Part shown: piece after piece, positions 25,874 through 34,942 of the stretch
Layout: the number at the start of each line of letters is the position of its first letter
Numbering within the stretch: position 1 is the first letter of the stretch
NCBI RefSeq assembly: GCF_000153765.1
Contig: NZ_DS022294.1
Span: 1,023,456-1,075,362 of the forward strand
Origin: Mariprofundus ferrooxydans PV-1
GTDB taxonomy: Bacteria > Pseudomonadota > Zetaproteobacteria > Mariprofundales > Mariprofundaceae
Direction: 5' to 3'
Length of the DNA: 51,907 bases
Position numbers and translations under genes: made by a program
The notes under the pieces: model-generated
The model's input: only the letters and a program-made list of their open reading frames with translations
What the model was told of the DNA's origin: nothing
Databases searched by the model: none

Positions 25874-26374
25874 TTAAGCGCAGCGTTCCAGAATAGTGAA
25901 AGTGTAGGGGTGGGCATTTCGTTCATCCGCCGGGTGCGATTCGGAGGAAACGGTGTGCCAGGCGCTACGGTCGAATGCGGGGAACCATGCATCACCCTCG
26001 AATTCGGCATCGATTTCGGTGATATAGAGACGATCGGCATGCGGTAGCAGCAGGGCATAAATTTCAGCACCGCCCATGACCATAATTTCTGAGGCATCCG
26101 CCACGGCAGCGACGGCGCTATCCAGATTGTCGACAACGGTGCACCCGTCGATGTGCAAATCCTGTTGCCGGCTGAGGATCAGGTTGGTGCGACCCGGGAG
26201 CGGGCGGCCAATGGAGTCGTGGGTTTTGCGGCCCATCAGAATCGGTTTGCCCATCGTGTTTTTTCTGAACCAGGCCATATCGGCCGGCAACTGCCAGGGT
26301 AGTGCGTTGTTGCAACCGATCAGTCGGTTGTGATCCATCGCCCAGATCAGCGAAACAAGAGGGTGTTTGTCCAT
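25874..26374 (-). CDS. folA: Dihydrofolate reductase
   Basis: FolA reduces dihydrofolate to tetrahydrofolate with NADPH. The 166-residue protein is the normal length. It has SLIWAMDHNRLIGCNNALPWQLPADMAWF at the N-terminus (read in two motifs: IWAMDHNRLIG and LPWQLPADMAWF, with the catalytic Asp), GKPILMGRKTHDSIGRPLPG for NADPH binding, VMGGAEIYALLLP and LYITEIDAEFEGDAWFP. It is divergent from xth, with 88 bases between the two starts, and convergent with the HNH-like gene. The start codon is ATG 26374 with a modest AGG upstream. Confidence 0.96.
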   Translation of the reverse strand: MDKHPLVSLIWAMDHNRLIGCNNALPWQLPADMAWFRKNTMGKPILMGRKTHDSIGRPLPGRTNLILSRQQDLHIDGCTVVDNLDSAVAAVADASEIMVMGGAEIYALLLPHADRLYITEIDAEFEGDAWFPAFDRSAWHTVSSESHPADERNAHPYTFTILERCA

Positions 26375-26462
26375 CGCGACAGCCTGCGCATATGGAGGAT
26401 GGTGGCAAGTCCCTGCGCAGCTCCGGCTTGAGACCGGCCGGCTATCGGGTCATTATCGGGGC

Positions 26463-27221
26463 ATGAAAATCACCACATGGAACGTCAATTCGCTGAATGT
26501 GCGCCTGCCGCATGTGCTTGCCTACCTGCGCGATGAGCAGCCGGATGTGCTGGCGCTGCAGGAGACCAAGACGCCGGATGCCGGTTTCCCTGTCGCAGAG
26601 CTTGAGGCTGCGGGTTATAAGGTCATCTTTTCCGGTCAGAAAACCTATAACGGTGTTGCCATGCTTGCCCGCTCCTCCATGCAGCAGGTGGTGAATGATC
26701 TGCCCGGACTGGATGATCCGCAGCGCCGGCTGTTGGCAGCAACCATTGATGGCATGCGCGTCGTCAATGTCTATATCCCCAACGGGCAGGAGATAGGCTC
26801 GGATAAATATGCCTACAAAATGCGCTGGCTGCAGGCACTTTGCGATTTTCTGCAGGAGGAGCTTAAGCAGCATGACAGACTGGTGCTGCTCGGTGATTTT
26901 AATATTGCCCCTGCCGATATCGATGTGCATGACCCAACCCGGTGGCAGGGGAAAATCCTGTGCTCAGAACCGGAACGCGAGTTTTTTTCAACGTTGTTGC
27001 AACTGGGGTTGATTGATGGCGTGCGCAGTCTGCATCCGGAGAAAGAGATGTTCAGCTGGTGGGATTACCGCATGAGCGCTTATCGCCGCGGTTGGGGGGT
27101 GCGTATTGACCATCTGCTGGTTACCCATGCCCTGGCGCTGAGCGCGGCCGGGGTGGCCGTGAAATACCGGGAGTTGGATCGCCCGAGTGATCATGCGCCG
27201 GTCTGGATTGAGTTTGAATGA
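26463..27221 (+). CDS. xth: Exodeoxyribonuclease III
   Basis: This AP endonuclease/3'-5' exonuclease repairs abasic and oxidised 3' ends in DNA. The 252-residue product contains TTWNVNSLNVRLPHV, the metal-binding ALQETK, NVYIPNGQEIGSDKYAYK, the LLGDFNIAPADIDVHDP motif, FSWWDYR and the terminal RPSDHAPVWIEF with the catalytic His. These residues match ExoIII. The frame is open from 26367, but ATG 26463 begins exactly at the family start MKITTWNVNS. There is only a G-rich stretch rather than a clear ribosome-binding site. It is divergent from folA. Confidence 0.96.
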   Translation: MKITTWNVNSLNVRLPHVLAYLRDEQPDVLALQETKTPDAGFPVAELEAAGYKVIFSGQKTYNGVAMLARSSMQQVVNDLPGLDDPQRRLLAATIDGMRVVNVYIPNGQEIGSDKYAYKMRWLQALCDFLQEELKQHDRLVLLGDFNIAPADIDVHDPTRWQGKILCSEPEREFFSTLLQLGLIDGVRSLHPEKEMFSWWDYRMSAYRRGWGVRIDHLLVTHALALSAAGVAVKYRELDRPSDHAPVWIEFE

Positions 27222-27314
27222 GCAGCGCCCCGTTTTTCGGGCAATATTGTTAAGTTAGTATGGCTTTACCTGTCTCTCCTGTGCAACTAGTCTCGGCATT
27301 TCACCTTTTTATAG

Positions 27315-28364
<1,050 letters not shown>

Positions 28365-28367
28365 GCC

Positions 28368-29156
28368 ATGCCCCTCAATAGACGCCGCTATCAACTGTGG
28401 CTGATTGGAGGGACCCTGGTGGCGGGGCTCTATGTCTTTTCGCAGCTGGCTACCGGTTCAACACCGATGTTGTTGATGTCGCCTGTACTGGAGGCATTGC
28501 ATGCCCCGGCCAACTGGTGGCAGTCAGCGACGCTGTGGTTTTCCGAGCGGCGGCAATTACAGTCAGACTACATGAGTTACCGTATTAAAGTGGAGCAACA
28601 GGCAGCCCTGATTCAGGAAGCTAACAGTCTGCGTGAGGAAAACAGGCAGCTGCGCAATATCCTGGACATTGCCGGCATGCCCGGTTATCGCTGGCATGCC
28701 GCCAAGGTGCGCGGTCGCAGCCCGGAAAGTATGAGCCGACGACTGGTTCTGGAGGTGAATGGTGTCTCCCGGGATGATGTTATTGTCTCCAGTGAGGGGC
28801 TGGTCGGCGTGGTTGACTCTACGATGCGGGATCATGCGACAGTGCGCACCATTTTCGATGCGTCGCTGGCGGTACCGGTGACGATTCCCGGCACGGCGCT
28901 GGCGGCGCTGGCGCGTGGTCAGGGCAACAGCATCGCGATTGATTTTATTCCCGTACAGATGGCTCCGCGACGAGGGGAGGTACTGTTTACCAGTGGTGCC
29001 GGCGGCCTGTTCCCGCCTGGTATTGCTGTGGCACGTATTACCAATGTAGAGCCCATCGCCGGCCGCCTGTTTGTTCAGACGACGGCAGAACCTGCAGCCC
29101 ATTGGCAACGGGATAACTGGCTGGCTGTTGCTTCGCAATTGCATGCAGGGCCATGA
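28368..29156 (+). CDS. mreC: Rod-shape-determining protein MreC
   Basis: MreC is a bitopic inner-membrane protein that links MreB to the PBP2-RodA synthase in the periplasm. The 262-residue product has a short cytoplasmic start, one membrane helix (about residues 12-32), a coiled coil (EQQAALIQEANSLREENRQLR) and the double beta-barrel domain with LVLEVNGVSRDDVIVSSEGLVG split around residues 125-145 and GEVLFTSGAGGLFPPGIAVARI near 205-225. It follows mreB by three bases and overlaps mreD by four bases (ATGA). Confidence 0.95.
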   Translation: MPLNRRRYQLWLIGGTLVAGLYVFSQLATGSTPMLLMSPVLEALHAPANWWQSATLWFSERRQLQSDYMSYRIKVEQQAALIQEANSLREENRQLRNILDIAGMPGYRWHAAKVRGRSPESMSRRLVLEVNGVSRDDVIVSSEGLVGVVDSTMRDHATVRTIFDASLAVPVTIPGTALAALARGQGNSIAIDFIPVQMAPRRGEVLFTSGAGGLFPPGIAVARITNVEPIAGRLFVQTTAEPAAHWQRDNWLAVASQLHAGP

Positions 29157-29560
29157 TTACACTGACGGTGCTGCTGCTGGCCCTGCTGGGGTTGAATATG
29201 AATATGGCCTTTTCCAGCTCACTGATCCAGCCGGACTGGGCGCTGGCGCTGTTGCTGGCGAGCCTGCTGGCCAAACGACACAACTGGTTTTGGGTGTTGC
29301 CGGCCATCCTGCTACATGATGTCACTTTCTACTGGTCACTGGCGACTGTTTTCATGGTTGTGGCTATGATTCCACTGGCCATGATCTATCTGGACCAGCA
29401 TCTCGGCGCGGGACTGCCGCAGCGATTGGTGCTGCTTGTTCTGGCTCTGCTGGCCATGATGGCGGACGGTTGGACCCTGCAAGCCTGTCTGCTTACACTC
29501 TGTCTGTGCATACCTGTATGGCATTTATTAACGAGGCAATATGCGCAACAAGCAGCTTGA
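29153..29560 (+). CDS. mreD: Rod-shape-determining protein MreD
   Basis: MreD is a polytopic membrane partner of MreC. This 135-residue protein is shorter than the usual 160 or so but is hydrophobic throughout, with about four or five predicted helices. It keeps the fourth-helix style LPAILLHDVTFYWSLATVFM. Identification rests mostly on position between mreC and PBP2, since MreD sequences diverge strongly. Its ATG overlaps the mreC stop, and its last 20 bases overlap mrdA, so the whole run is probably translationally coupled. Confidence 0.8.
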   Translation: MITLTVLLLALLGLNMNMAFSSSLIQPDWALALLLASLLAKRHNWFWVLPAILLHDVTFYWSLATVFMVVAMIPLAMIYLDQHLGAGLPQRLVLLVLALLAMMADGWTLQACLLTLCLCIPVWHLLTRQYAQQAA

Positions 29561-31370
29561 GAAGCGCAGCCGTTTTGACCTGCGCATGCTGGTGTTTTAC
29601 GTGGCAGTACCTCTGTTTATGGGGCTGTTGTTGTTGCAGGTACTCAAACTGCAATGGTTTGAGCATGATCGTTATATGTTGCAGGCGGAGCAGAACCGAC
29701 TGAATATCGTGCCGACTCTGCCGGTTCGCGGTGAAGTGATCGATGCAGAGGGGCGCGGCCTGGCGGTCAACAGGATTGCCTATCATGTGCAGCTGATTCC
29801 GGAGCGGGTGACCCGGATGGATTATACGTTGCATGCGTTGGCGAATATATTGCACTGGAGTGATGTGAAGCTCGCGTCTGTGCGCAAGCGTATTGAACAT
29901 ACCCGAGCCGATCGCCCTGTGTTGCTGGATGACAAACTGCAATGGGAGCAGGTATCGCCACTGGCTGCGAGGCTGCATCACTTTCCGGGCGTGGATGTCG
30001 AGTCCGGCAGCTATCGCCAGTACCCCTACGGAGCACTGGCTTCGCACGTGATCGGCTATCTGTCGCTGGCACGCAAGGGTGACCTTGATGCCGGCTACTT
30101 TCCGAGTGAATTCGTCGGCCGTACAGGGGTTGAGAAGGCCTTTGAGCAGCAGCTGCATGGTGTGGCCGGTTACCAGCAGGAGGAGGTGGATGCAGTCGGT
30201 CGCAGGGTGGCTGTGCTCAAGCGTGCGCCTTCAAAGATGGGACAGACGCTGCAACTGGCGCTGGATATCGATATCCAGCAGGCAGCTTCGGATGCGCTCG
30301 GTGACAGGACGGGCGCGGTTGTTGTTCTGGATGTGCATACGGGCGCGATTATCGCGCTGCTCAGTAAACCTGGGTACGATACCAATCGCTTTATAACGGG
30401 GCTTGAGTCCGACCAGTGGAATGCGTGGTTGAATGATCCGGAAAAGCCATTGCTGAATCGGGCGATGCAGGCCGCTTATCCCCCGGCTTCGACATTCAAG
30501 TTGGTGACCGGTTTTGCCGGTCTGGAACATCATGCCAGGCTGGCCACGGGTTCGACCTTTTGCCCCGGTTTTGTCGAGCTGGCAGATAGAAAGCTGCGCT
30601 GCTGGAAACATTCAGGGCATGGTAAAATCAGTATGCATCAGGCACTGGTTGAGTCCTGTGACGTCTTTTTCTATGAGTTGGGTGACGAGCTGGGGATGTC
30701 GGCGATCAGTGATGCAGCGCAGGAGTGGGGGCTGGGTGAGAAAACAGGTATTGAGCTTAGTCCCGAGTCACGCGGCAGTGTACCCAGCCAAAGCCCGTAT
30801 ATGATGTCGGCTATTAAAAACAATGCCAGCAAGCGCAAGCGATGGTTTCGGGGTGAAACCATGATCACAGCGATTGGTCAGGGCACACTGACGACAACAC
30901 CGCTGCAGATAGCCCGCCTGGCTGCTGCCATTGCCAATGGCGGAAAAGTGCTCAAGCCGCAGCTGCTGGCGGGCGCACAGGCGGAGGTAATGCATCAGGT
31001 TGATGTTTCTGCGGAACAGCTGAATGTTATTCGCAAGGCAATGCGTAGCGTGGTGTCAGACCCGCATGGGACGGCGCACAGGGTGCTGGCGAACTCTCCA
31101 TGGGATGTAGCGGGTAAAACCGGCACGGCCCAGGTGATCAAGATGTCACAGGATAGAAAGAAAATAATCAGTCAGGCGCAGCAGGAGCGGGAGTATCGGG
31201 ATCATGCATGGTTTATGGGTTATGCTCCTTACAAGAACCCGAAAATAGCGATTGCCGTGCTTGTCGAGCATGGTGGTCATGGAGGCAGTGCGGCAGGCCC
31301 TGTTGCCGCAGCTGTTATTCGCGCTATGGCGGCGAAGGATCATCTCGTCACGACAGGGAGAGAGCCGTGA
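29541..31370 (+). CDS. mrdA: Penicillin-binding protein 2 (elongation transpeptidase)
   Basis: PBP2 crosslinks peptidoglycan during side-wall growth and works with RodA. The 609-residue protein has one N-terminal membrane helix (about 16-36), the pedestal domain with LPVRGEVIDAEGRGLAVN, the dimerisation segment FVGRTGVEKAFEQQLHG, and the transpeptidase domain. The catalytic SxxK is STFK at 317-320, SCD serves as the second motif, and KTGTAQ is the third. The ATG has a GAGG site inside mreD. Its TGA overlaps the rodA ATG by one base. The length and motifs match class B PBP2 of proteobacteria. Confidence 0.97.
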   Translation: MRNKQLEKRSRFDLRMLVFYVAVPLFMGLLLLQVLKLQWFEHDRYMLQAEQNRLNIVPTLPVRGEVIDAEGRGLAVNRIAYHVQLIPERVTRMDYTLHALANILHWSDVKLASVRKRIEHTRADRPVLLDDKLQWEQVSPLAARLHHFPGVDVESGSYRQYPYGALASHVIGYLSLARKGDLDAGYFPSEFVGRTGVEKAFEQQLHGVAGYQQEEVDAVGRRVAVLKRAPSKMGQTLQLALDIDIQQAASDALGDRTGAVVVLDVHTGAIIALLSKPGYDTNRFITGLESDQWNAWLNDPEKPLLNRAMQAAYPPASTFKLVTGFAGLEHHARLATGSTFCPGFVELADRKLRCWKHSGHGKISMHQALVESCDVFFYELGDELGMSAISDAAQEWGLGEKTGIELSPESRGSVPSQSPYMMSAIKNNASKRKRWFRGETMITAIGQGTLTTTPLQIARLAAAIANGGKVLKPQLLAGAQAEVMHQVDVSAEQLNVIRKAMRSVVSDPHGTAHRVLANSPWDVAGKTGTAQVIKMSQDRKKIISQAQQEREYRDHAWFMGYAPYKNPKIAIAVLVEHGGHGGSAAGPVAAAVIRAMAAKDHLVTTGREP

Positions 31371-32473
31371 TGCGTTTTCTGAAATCGATCGACTGGGTGC
31401 TGTTGGCGATCTTGTGTGCTCTTGCTGTGGTGGGCATGGTGACGCTGTTTGCCGCAGTGCATCAGGGGGATACGGGGCTGTGGCAGAAGCAGGGGATATT
31501 CTGGGGCGTCGGGATGCTGGTATTTATGGCGTTGTGTTTTATGCCCTTGCGCCTGCTTGGTCTGGCCTGCTGGCCGATGTATGGCGTGGCACTGCTGCTG
31601 GTGTTGCTGGTACCGCTGATCGGTGATGTTCACATGGGTGCACGCCGCTGGCTGGACCTGGGGGTGATGAATCTGCAGCCCTCCGAAATCATGAAGTGGG
31701 CGCTGATGTTTATTCTGGCCCACTGGTTTTCCTCTCGTGAAGCCAGGGGATGGGTGGAGATTCTGACAGCGTTGCTGTTAACGGTGCTGCCTGCTTCCCT
31801 GATTATTATGCAGCCGGATCTGGGCACGACGCTGGTTCTGCTGTTTGCCGCATCGGCGATGATTATCGCCGCAGGCCTACCTTGGCGATTGTTGGGGTTG
31901 GCGATGGTGGCGGGGCTTGCCTCACTGCCTTTGCTCTGGCACTTCATGCATGACTATCAGAAGCAGCGGGTGCTTACGCTGCTGGACCCGCAGTCCGATC
32001 CGTTGGGAGCAGGCTATCATGTGATTCAATCGACGATTGCCATCGGTTCCGGTGGCCTGCTGGGCAAAGGGTTTCTGCACGGTACGCAAGACAGGCTTCA
32101 CTTTTTGCCGGAACAGCATACAGATTTTATTTTCTCCGTTCTGGCTGAAGAGGGCGGATTTATCGCTGTGGCGCTGTTGTTGTTTCTCTACGCTGCGTTG
32201 ATTTTGCGTATCCTGTGGATCGGCCACAAGGCCTATAGCCGCTTTGCTTCGTTGTTATGTATTGGTATTGCATCGATCTTCATGCTCTATATTACGGTCA
32301 ATATAGGCATGGTATCGGGGATATTTCCGGTGGTTGGTCTGCCGCTGCCATTCATCAGTTATGGCGGATCAGCACTGGTGACGATGCTGGCTGCGTCGGG
32401 TCTGGTGATGCGCATCGCCATTGAGTCGAAGGGCCAGATTCCCTGGCAGAGGCCGGGTAGTCCGTTGGCGTAA
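31370..32473 (+). CDS. rodA: Rod-shape peptidoglycan polymerase RodA
   Basis: RodA is a SEDS-family glycosyltransferase that polymerises lipid II together with PBP2. The 367-residue protein has about ten membrane helices. It keeps ARRWLDLGVMNLQPSEIMKW, MQPDLGTTLVLL, RVLTLLDPQSDPLGAGYHVIQS split over two loops, the catalytic Asp region FLPEQHTDFIFSVLAEEGGF, and GLPLPFISYGGSAL. The frame is open from 31208 within mrdA, but ATG 31370 gives the family N-terminus and overlaps the mrdA stop by one base. It is the last gene of the rod operon. Confidence 0.97.
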   Translation: MRFLKSIDWVLLAILCALAVVGMVTLFAAVHQGDTGLWQKQGIFWGVGMLVFMALCFMPLRLLGLACWPMYGVALLLVLLVPLIGDVHMGARRWLDLGVMNLQPSEIMKWALMFILAHWFSSREARGWVEILTALLLTVLPASLIIMQPDLGTTLVLLFAASAMIIAAGLPWRLLGLAMVAGLASLPLLWHFMHDYQKQRVLTLLDPQSDPLGAGYHVIQSTIAIGSGGLLGKGFLHGTQDRLHFLPEQHTDFIFSVLAEEGGFIAVALLLFLYAALILRILWIGHKAYSRFASLLCIGIASIFMLYITVNIGMVSGIFPVVGLPLPFISYGGSALVTMLAASGLVMRIAIESKGQIPWQRPGSPLA

Positions 32474-32519
32474 AGAAGCTGTCGCGCTGTCAGTTCTTGT
32501 CATGTGTTCGCGCGGGGTC

Positions 32520-32554
32520 AAAAAAACGCCCCGTCTGTTTCCAGACGGGGCGTT
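32520..32554 (-). terminator. Rho-independent terminator of the cold-shock gene
   Basis: A perfect 13-pair stem AACGCCCCGTCTG/CAGACGGGGCGTT (32525-32554) with loop TTTC is followed on the minus strand by a run of seven U. It lies about 37 bases after the cold-shock stop codon. On the plus strand the stem is followed only by GTTG, so it would be a weaker end for rodA. Confidence 0.92.
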
Positions 32555-32590
32555 GTTGATGTTTATATTGTTGTACTGAAGTGTTGTTGC

Positions 32591-32794
32591 TTACGCAGCG
32601 GTGACGTTGCGAGCCTGTGGGCCCTTCTGTCCATCTTCGATTTCGAACTCAACTTTCTGACCTTCCTGCAGAGACTTGAAGCCGTCTGTCTGGATTGCGG
32701 AGAAGTGTACAAACACGTCATCGCCGCCATCATCCTGCGCGATAAAGCCGAAGCCCTTAGTATCGTTGAACCACTTTACTGTACCTGTTGCCAT
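32591..32794 (-). CDS. Cold-shock protein, CspA family
   Basis: This 67-residue OB-fold protein binds single-stranded RNA and acts as an RNA chaperone. It carries both RNP motifs, KGFGFI (residues 13-18) and DVFVHFSAI (26-34), and the standard start [10 protein letters not shown]. The family includes cold-induced and constitutive members, and sequence alone does not tell which this is. The gene stands alone on the minus strand with a strong terminator and a possible long 5' leader (32795-32930), as in cold-regulated csp genes. Confidence 0.96.
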   Translation of the reverse strand: MATGTVKWFNDTKGFGFIAQDDGGDDVFVHFSAIQTDGFKSLQEGQKVEFEIEDGQKGPQARNVTAA

Positions 32795-32936
32795 TTGAAT
32801 TATACCTCAATCGTTATTCGATAAATTATGCATGCATGTTTAATCAAATGAGACTGTTCGTTGGGATAATCGAGAAGAAACTTCCGAGCCGGCCAAACAA
32901 CACTTTCAACAACCATGTTCTGCAGGGCACATTGTA
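32795..32936 (-). promoter_or_regulatory. Possible long 5' leader and promoter of the cold-shock gene
   Basis: A TACAAT (32931-32936, minus strand) could be a -10 box, giving a leader of about 130 bases with AT-rich sequence near the start codon. Long structured leaders are typical of CspA-type genes. No clear -35 box was found, so this is tentative. Confidence 0.25.
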
Positions 32937-32979
32937 GAGGACCCAAAAGCATAACACCAGCATTTTTTTATCCGGCTCT

Positions 32980-33004
32980 CCGGCCGGGCATGGAGCCCGG
33001 CCGG
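32980..33004 (-). other. Perfect 10-bp GC-rich hairpin after the OmpA-like gene
   Basis: CCGGCCGGGC and GCCCGGCCGG enclose a five-base loop, 18 bases past the stop codon of the OmpA-like gene. On the minus strand the sequence after it is A-rich rather than T-rich, so it is not a standard intrinsic terminator. It could protect the mRNA 3' end. Confidence 0.5.
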
Positions 33005-33022
33005 ACTTGCCTGTCTGACGAG

Positions 33023-33703
33023 TTACTGAATATCCTGATCCGGAACGATCAGCATTTCGACGCGCCGGTTCAGCTGGCGGCCGGCTTCGGTGTCATTGGT
33101 GGCGCGTGGCTGCAGTTCGCCACGACCTTCAGCGATGATGCGACGCGGATCGACGCCGCGGTCACTCAGATACCATTTTACGGCCTGGGCGCGCTGCTCT
33201 GAGAGCTGTTGATTGTACTGGGTCGAACCGCGGTTATCGGTATGGCCGGTAATACGGATGGTCGAACGCGGATAGCGCTTCAGGATATCGGCTACCTTGT
33301 TCAGTGTGTCGGTAAAGGCCGGCTTCAGCTGGGCTGAGTTATAGTCGAAGGAGATCTCCGAATTCATTGTGATTTTTAGGTTCTCGTTTTGTAAACGCTC
33401 CACTTCAATCTGGTGGGCCTGCTGCTCTGCAGCCAGTTGCCGGTTGAACTCAGCCTGCTGTTTGTCCATATAGATGCCGACGCCGGCACCCAGTGCACCG
33501 CCTGCCGCACCACCGATCAGGGCTCCGCGCAAAGCGCCGCCGGAGTGATCTCCCTGGTAGCCGATCACGGCTCCTGCGAGTGCGCCGATGGTTGCGCCCA
33601 CGGCTGCTTTCTCCTTGGTATTTTTGTTCGGATCATTCGGATCACTAACGCAGGCTGTGAGTGTCAGGCCTGCTGCCACACCCAGTATGATGATTCTGTT
33701 CAT
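33023..33703 (-). CDS. OmpA/Pal-type lipoprotein with a glycine-zipper domain
   Basis: The 226-residue protein starts with a lipoprotein signal ending LTLTAC (Cys near residue 18). A glycine-zipper segment follows (about 35-80: GATIGALAGAVIG, GGAAGGALGAGVG). A short helix leads to the OmpA C-terminal peptidoglycan-binding domain, with FDYNSAQLKP, ITGHTDNRGSTQYNQQLSEQRA and LNRRVEML. It probably anchors the outer membrane to peptidoglycan, like YiaD. The frame is open to 33766, but ATG 33703 has a GGAGG site and starts the signal peptide. It is divergent from the fatty acid hydroxylase gene. Confidence 0.93.
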   Translation of the reverse strand: MNRIIILGVAAGLTLTACVSDPNDPNKNTKEKAAVGATIGALAGAVIGYQGDHSGGALRGALIGGAAGGALGAGVGIYMDKQQAEFNRQLAAEQQAHQIEVERLQNENLKITMNSEISFDYNSAQLKPAFTDTLNKVADILKRYPRSTIRITGHTDNRGSTQYNQQLSEQRAQAVKWYLSDRGVDPRRIIAEGRGELQPRATNDTEAGRQLNRRVEMLIVPDQDIQ

Positions 33704-33903
33704 GTTCCATCCTCCGTTGGCGCCATCGGCACCATGCCGATTTATTAATGTATAAAGCCGCGCCAATGATATGAATCCTCAGGCTAACGGCAATGACCTG
33801 CATCACCAAGCGTAATATAGCCCCCGCAGGTGAAACAGCCGCACTATGTTCGCGCTCCTATTTTCTGCTTTCGCAGTGTGCATGCTTGCTGCATGATACT
33901 GAA

Positions 33904-34743
33904 ATGGACGAATCTTCAATACGGGTGAGCATTTTTTTTGCTGTTTTTGCCATGATGGCTATAGCCGAGGGGTTGGCACCTCGCCGCAGGCTACGTTTCG
34001 GCTACCGTCGCTGGCCGGCCAACCTGTTGATTGTACTGATCAACAGTCTGCTCGTGCGATTGTTGCCTGTGGCCGGAGCCGGTGCTGTTGCGCTGTGGGC
34101 AGAGTTGCATCACTTCGGATTGTTTCATCTCATGGCCTGGCCGCCCGCGATTGCACTGGTTTGCGCAGTGGTGCTGCTCGATCTGGCGATCTATGCCCAG
34201 CATCGTCTGTTCCATGCCGTACCGGCGTTATGGCGATTGCATCAGGTGCATCATGCAGACCGTGATATTGATGTGACAACGGGGCTGCGATTCCATCCGT
34301 TCGAAATTCTGCTGTCGATGCTGATCAAAATGGCTGTTGTCGCGCTGCTCGGAGCATCTGTCCCGGCCGTGCTGCTGTTCGAGGTGATACTTAACGGGAT
34401 GGCTATGTTCAACCATGCCAACTTCCGGTTGCCTGTGCGTGCGGATGCCGTTATCCGCCGACTGTTTGTCACGCCTGATATGCACCGGGTGCATCACTCC
34501 GTTATCAGGCGTGAAACCAACAGCAATTATGGATTTAACCTGAGCCTGTGGGATCGGCTGTTTGCAACCTATCATGCGCAGCCGGAGGCGGGCCATGATG
34601 CGATGACGATTGGCCTTGCACACCTGCAGTCTGCCCCGACTCACAGCCTGACCTACATGCTGTGCTTGCCGTTTTCGGGGGAGATCGGCCAGTATCCATC
34701 GCTGCGCGGCAAGTCGCGCCTACGGGAGAGAGATGATGTGTGA
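33904..34743 (+). CDS. Fatty acid hydroxylase/sterol desaturase family membrane protein
   Basis: The 279-residue integral membrane protein has the three His clusters of the di-iron hydroxylase superfamily: HRLFH (about residues 100-104), HQVHHADRD (near 113) and MHRVHHSVIRRETNSNYGF near 198. Four or more membrane helices surround them. The reaction is likely an oxygen-dependent hydroxylation of a lipid; the substrate is unknown. The frame is open from 33793, and ATG 33904 is the best start by content, without a strong ribosome-binding site. The 3' end overlaps a small Fe-S-like gene by 11 bases, suggesting coupling. Confidence 0.85.
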   Translation: MDESSIRVSIFFAVFAMMAIAEGLAPRRRLRFGYRRWPANLLIVLINSLLVRLLPVAGAGAVALWAELHHFGLFHLMAWPPAIALVCAVVLLDLAIYAQHRLFHAVPALWRLHQVHHADRDIDVTTGLRFHPFEILLSMLIKMAVVALLGASVPAVLLFEVILNGMAMFNHANFRLPVRADAVIRRLFVTPDMHRVHHSVIRRETNSNYGFNLSLWDRLFATYHAQPEAGHDAMTIGLAHLQSAPTHSLTYMLCLPFSGEIGQYPSLRGKSRLRERDDV

Positions 34744-34939
34744 TGAACAGGTGAACCGCTGCGAGTGCGTGCATAAGACATTTGAGGAGCTCAAGGCGTT
34801 TGCCAGCCTGGAAGCTGCTCAGCAGGCCACAGGCTGCGGGCTTGAATGTGAAGGCTGCCTTCCCTACCTGAAGCTGATGTTCGCCAGTGGTGATACGGTT
34901 TTCGAGCTGGATGATCCGCGTCTGGCAGCGTACGAGTAA
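34733..34939 (+). CDS. BFD-like [2Fe-2S]-binding small protein
   Basis: This 68-residue protein has cysteines at 3, 10, 12, 35, 39 and 42. The C-x-C pair followed later by GCGLECEGCLPYL is the bacterioferritin-associated ferredoxin (BFD) kind of [2Fe-2S] site with C-x-x-C. ATG 34733 follows GGGAGAG; the next codon is also ATG. It overlaps the hydroxylase gene by 11 bases and is followed three bases later by the AI-2E permease. It could pass electrons to the di-iron hydroxylase or work in iron handling. Both ideas are inference. Confidence 0.7.
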   Translation: MMCDEQVNRCECVHKTFEELKAFASLEAAQQATGCGLECEGCLPYLKLMFASGDTVFELDDPRLAAYE

Positions 34940-34942
34940 GCG

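Noticed and set aside
32980-33004. Calling the GC-rich hairpin an intrinsic terminator
   Set aside because: There is no U tract after it on the minus strand; the T run lies on the wrong side.
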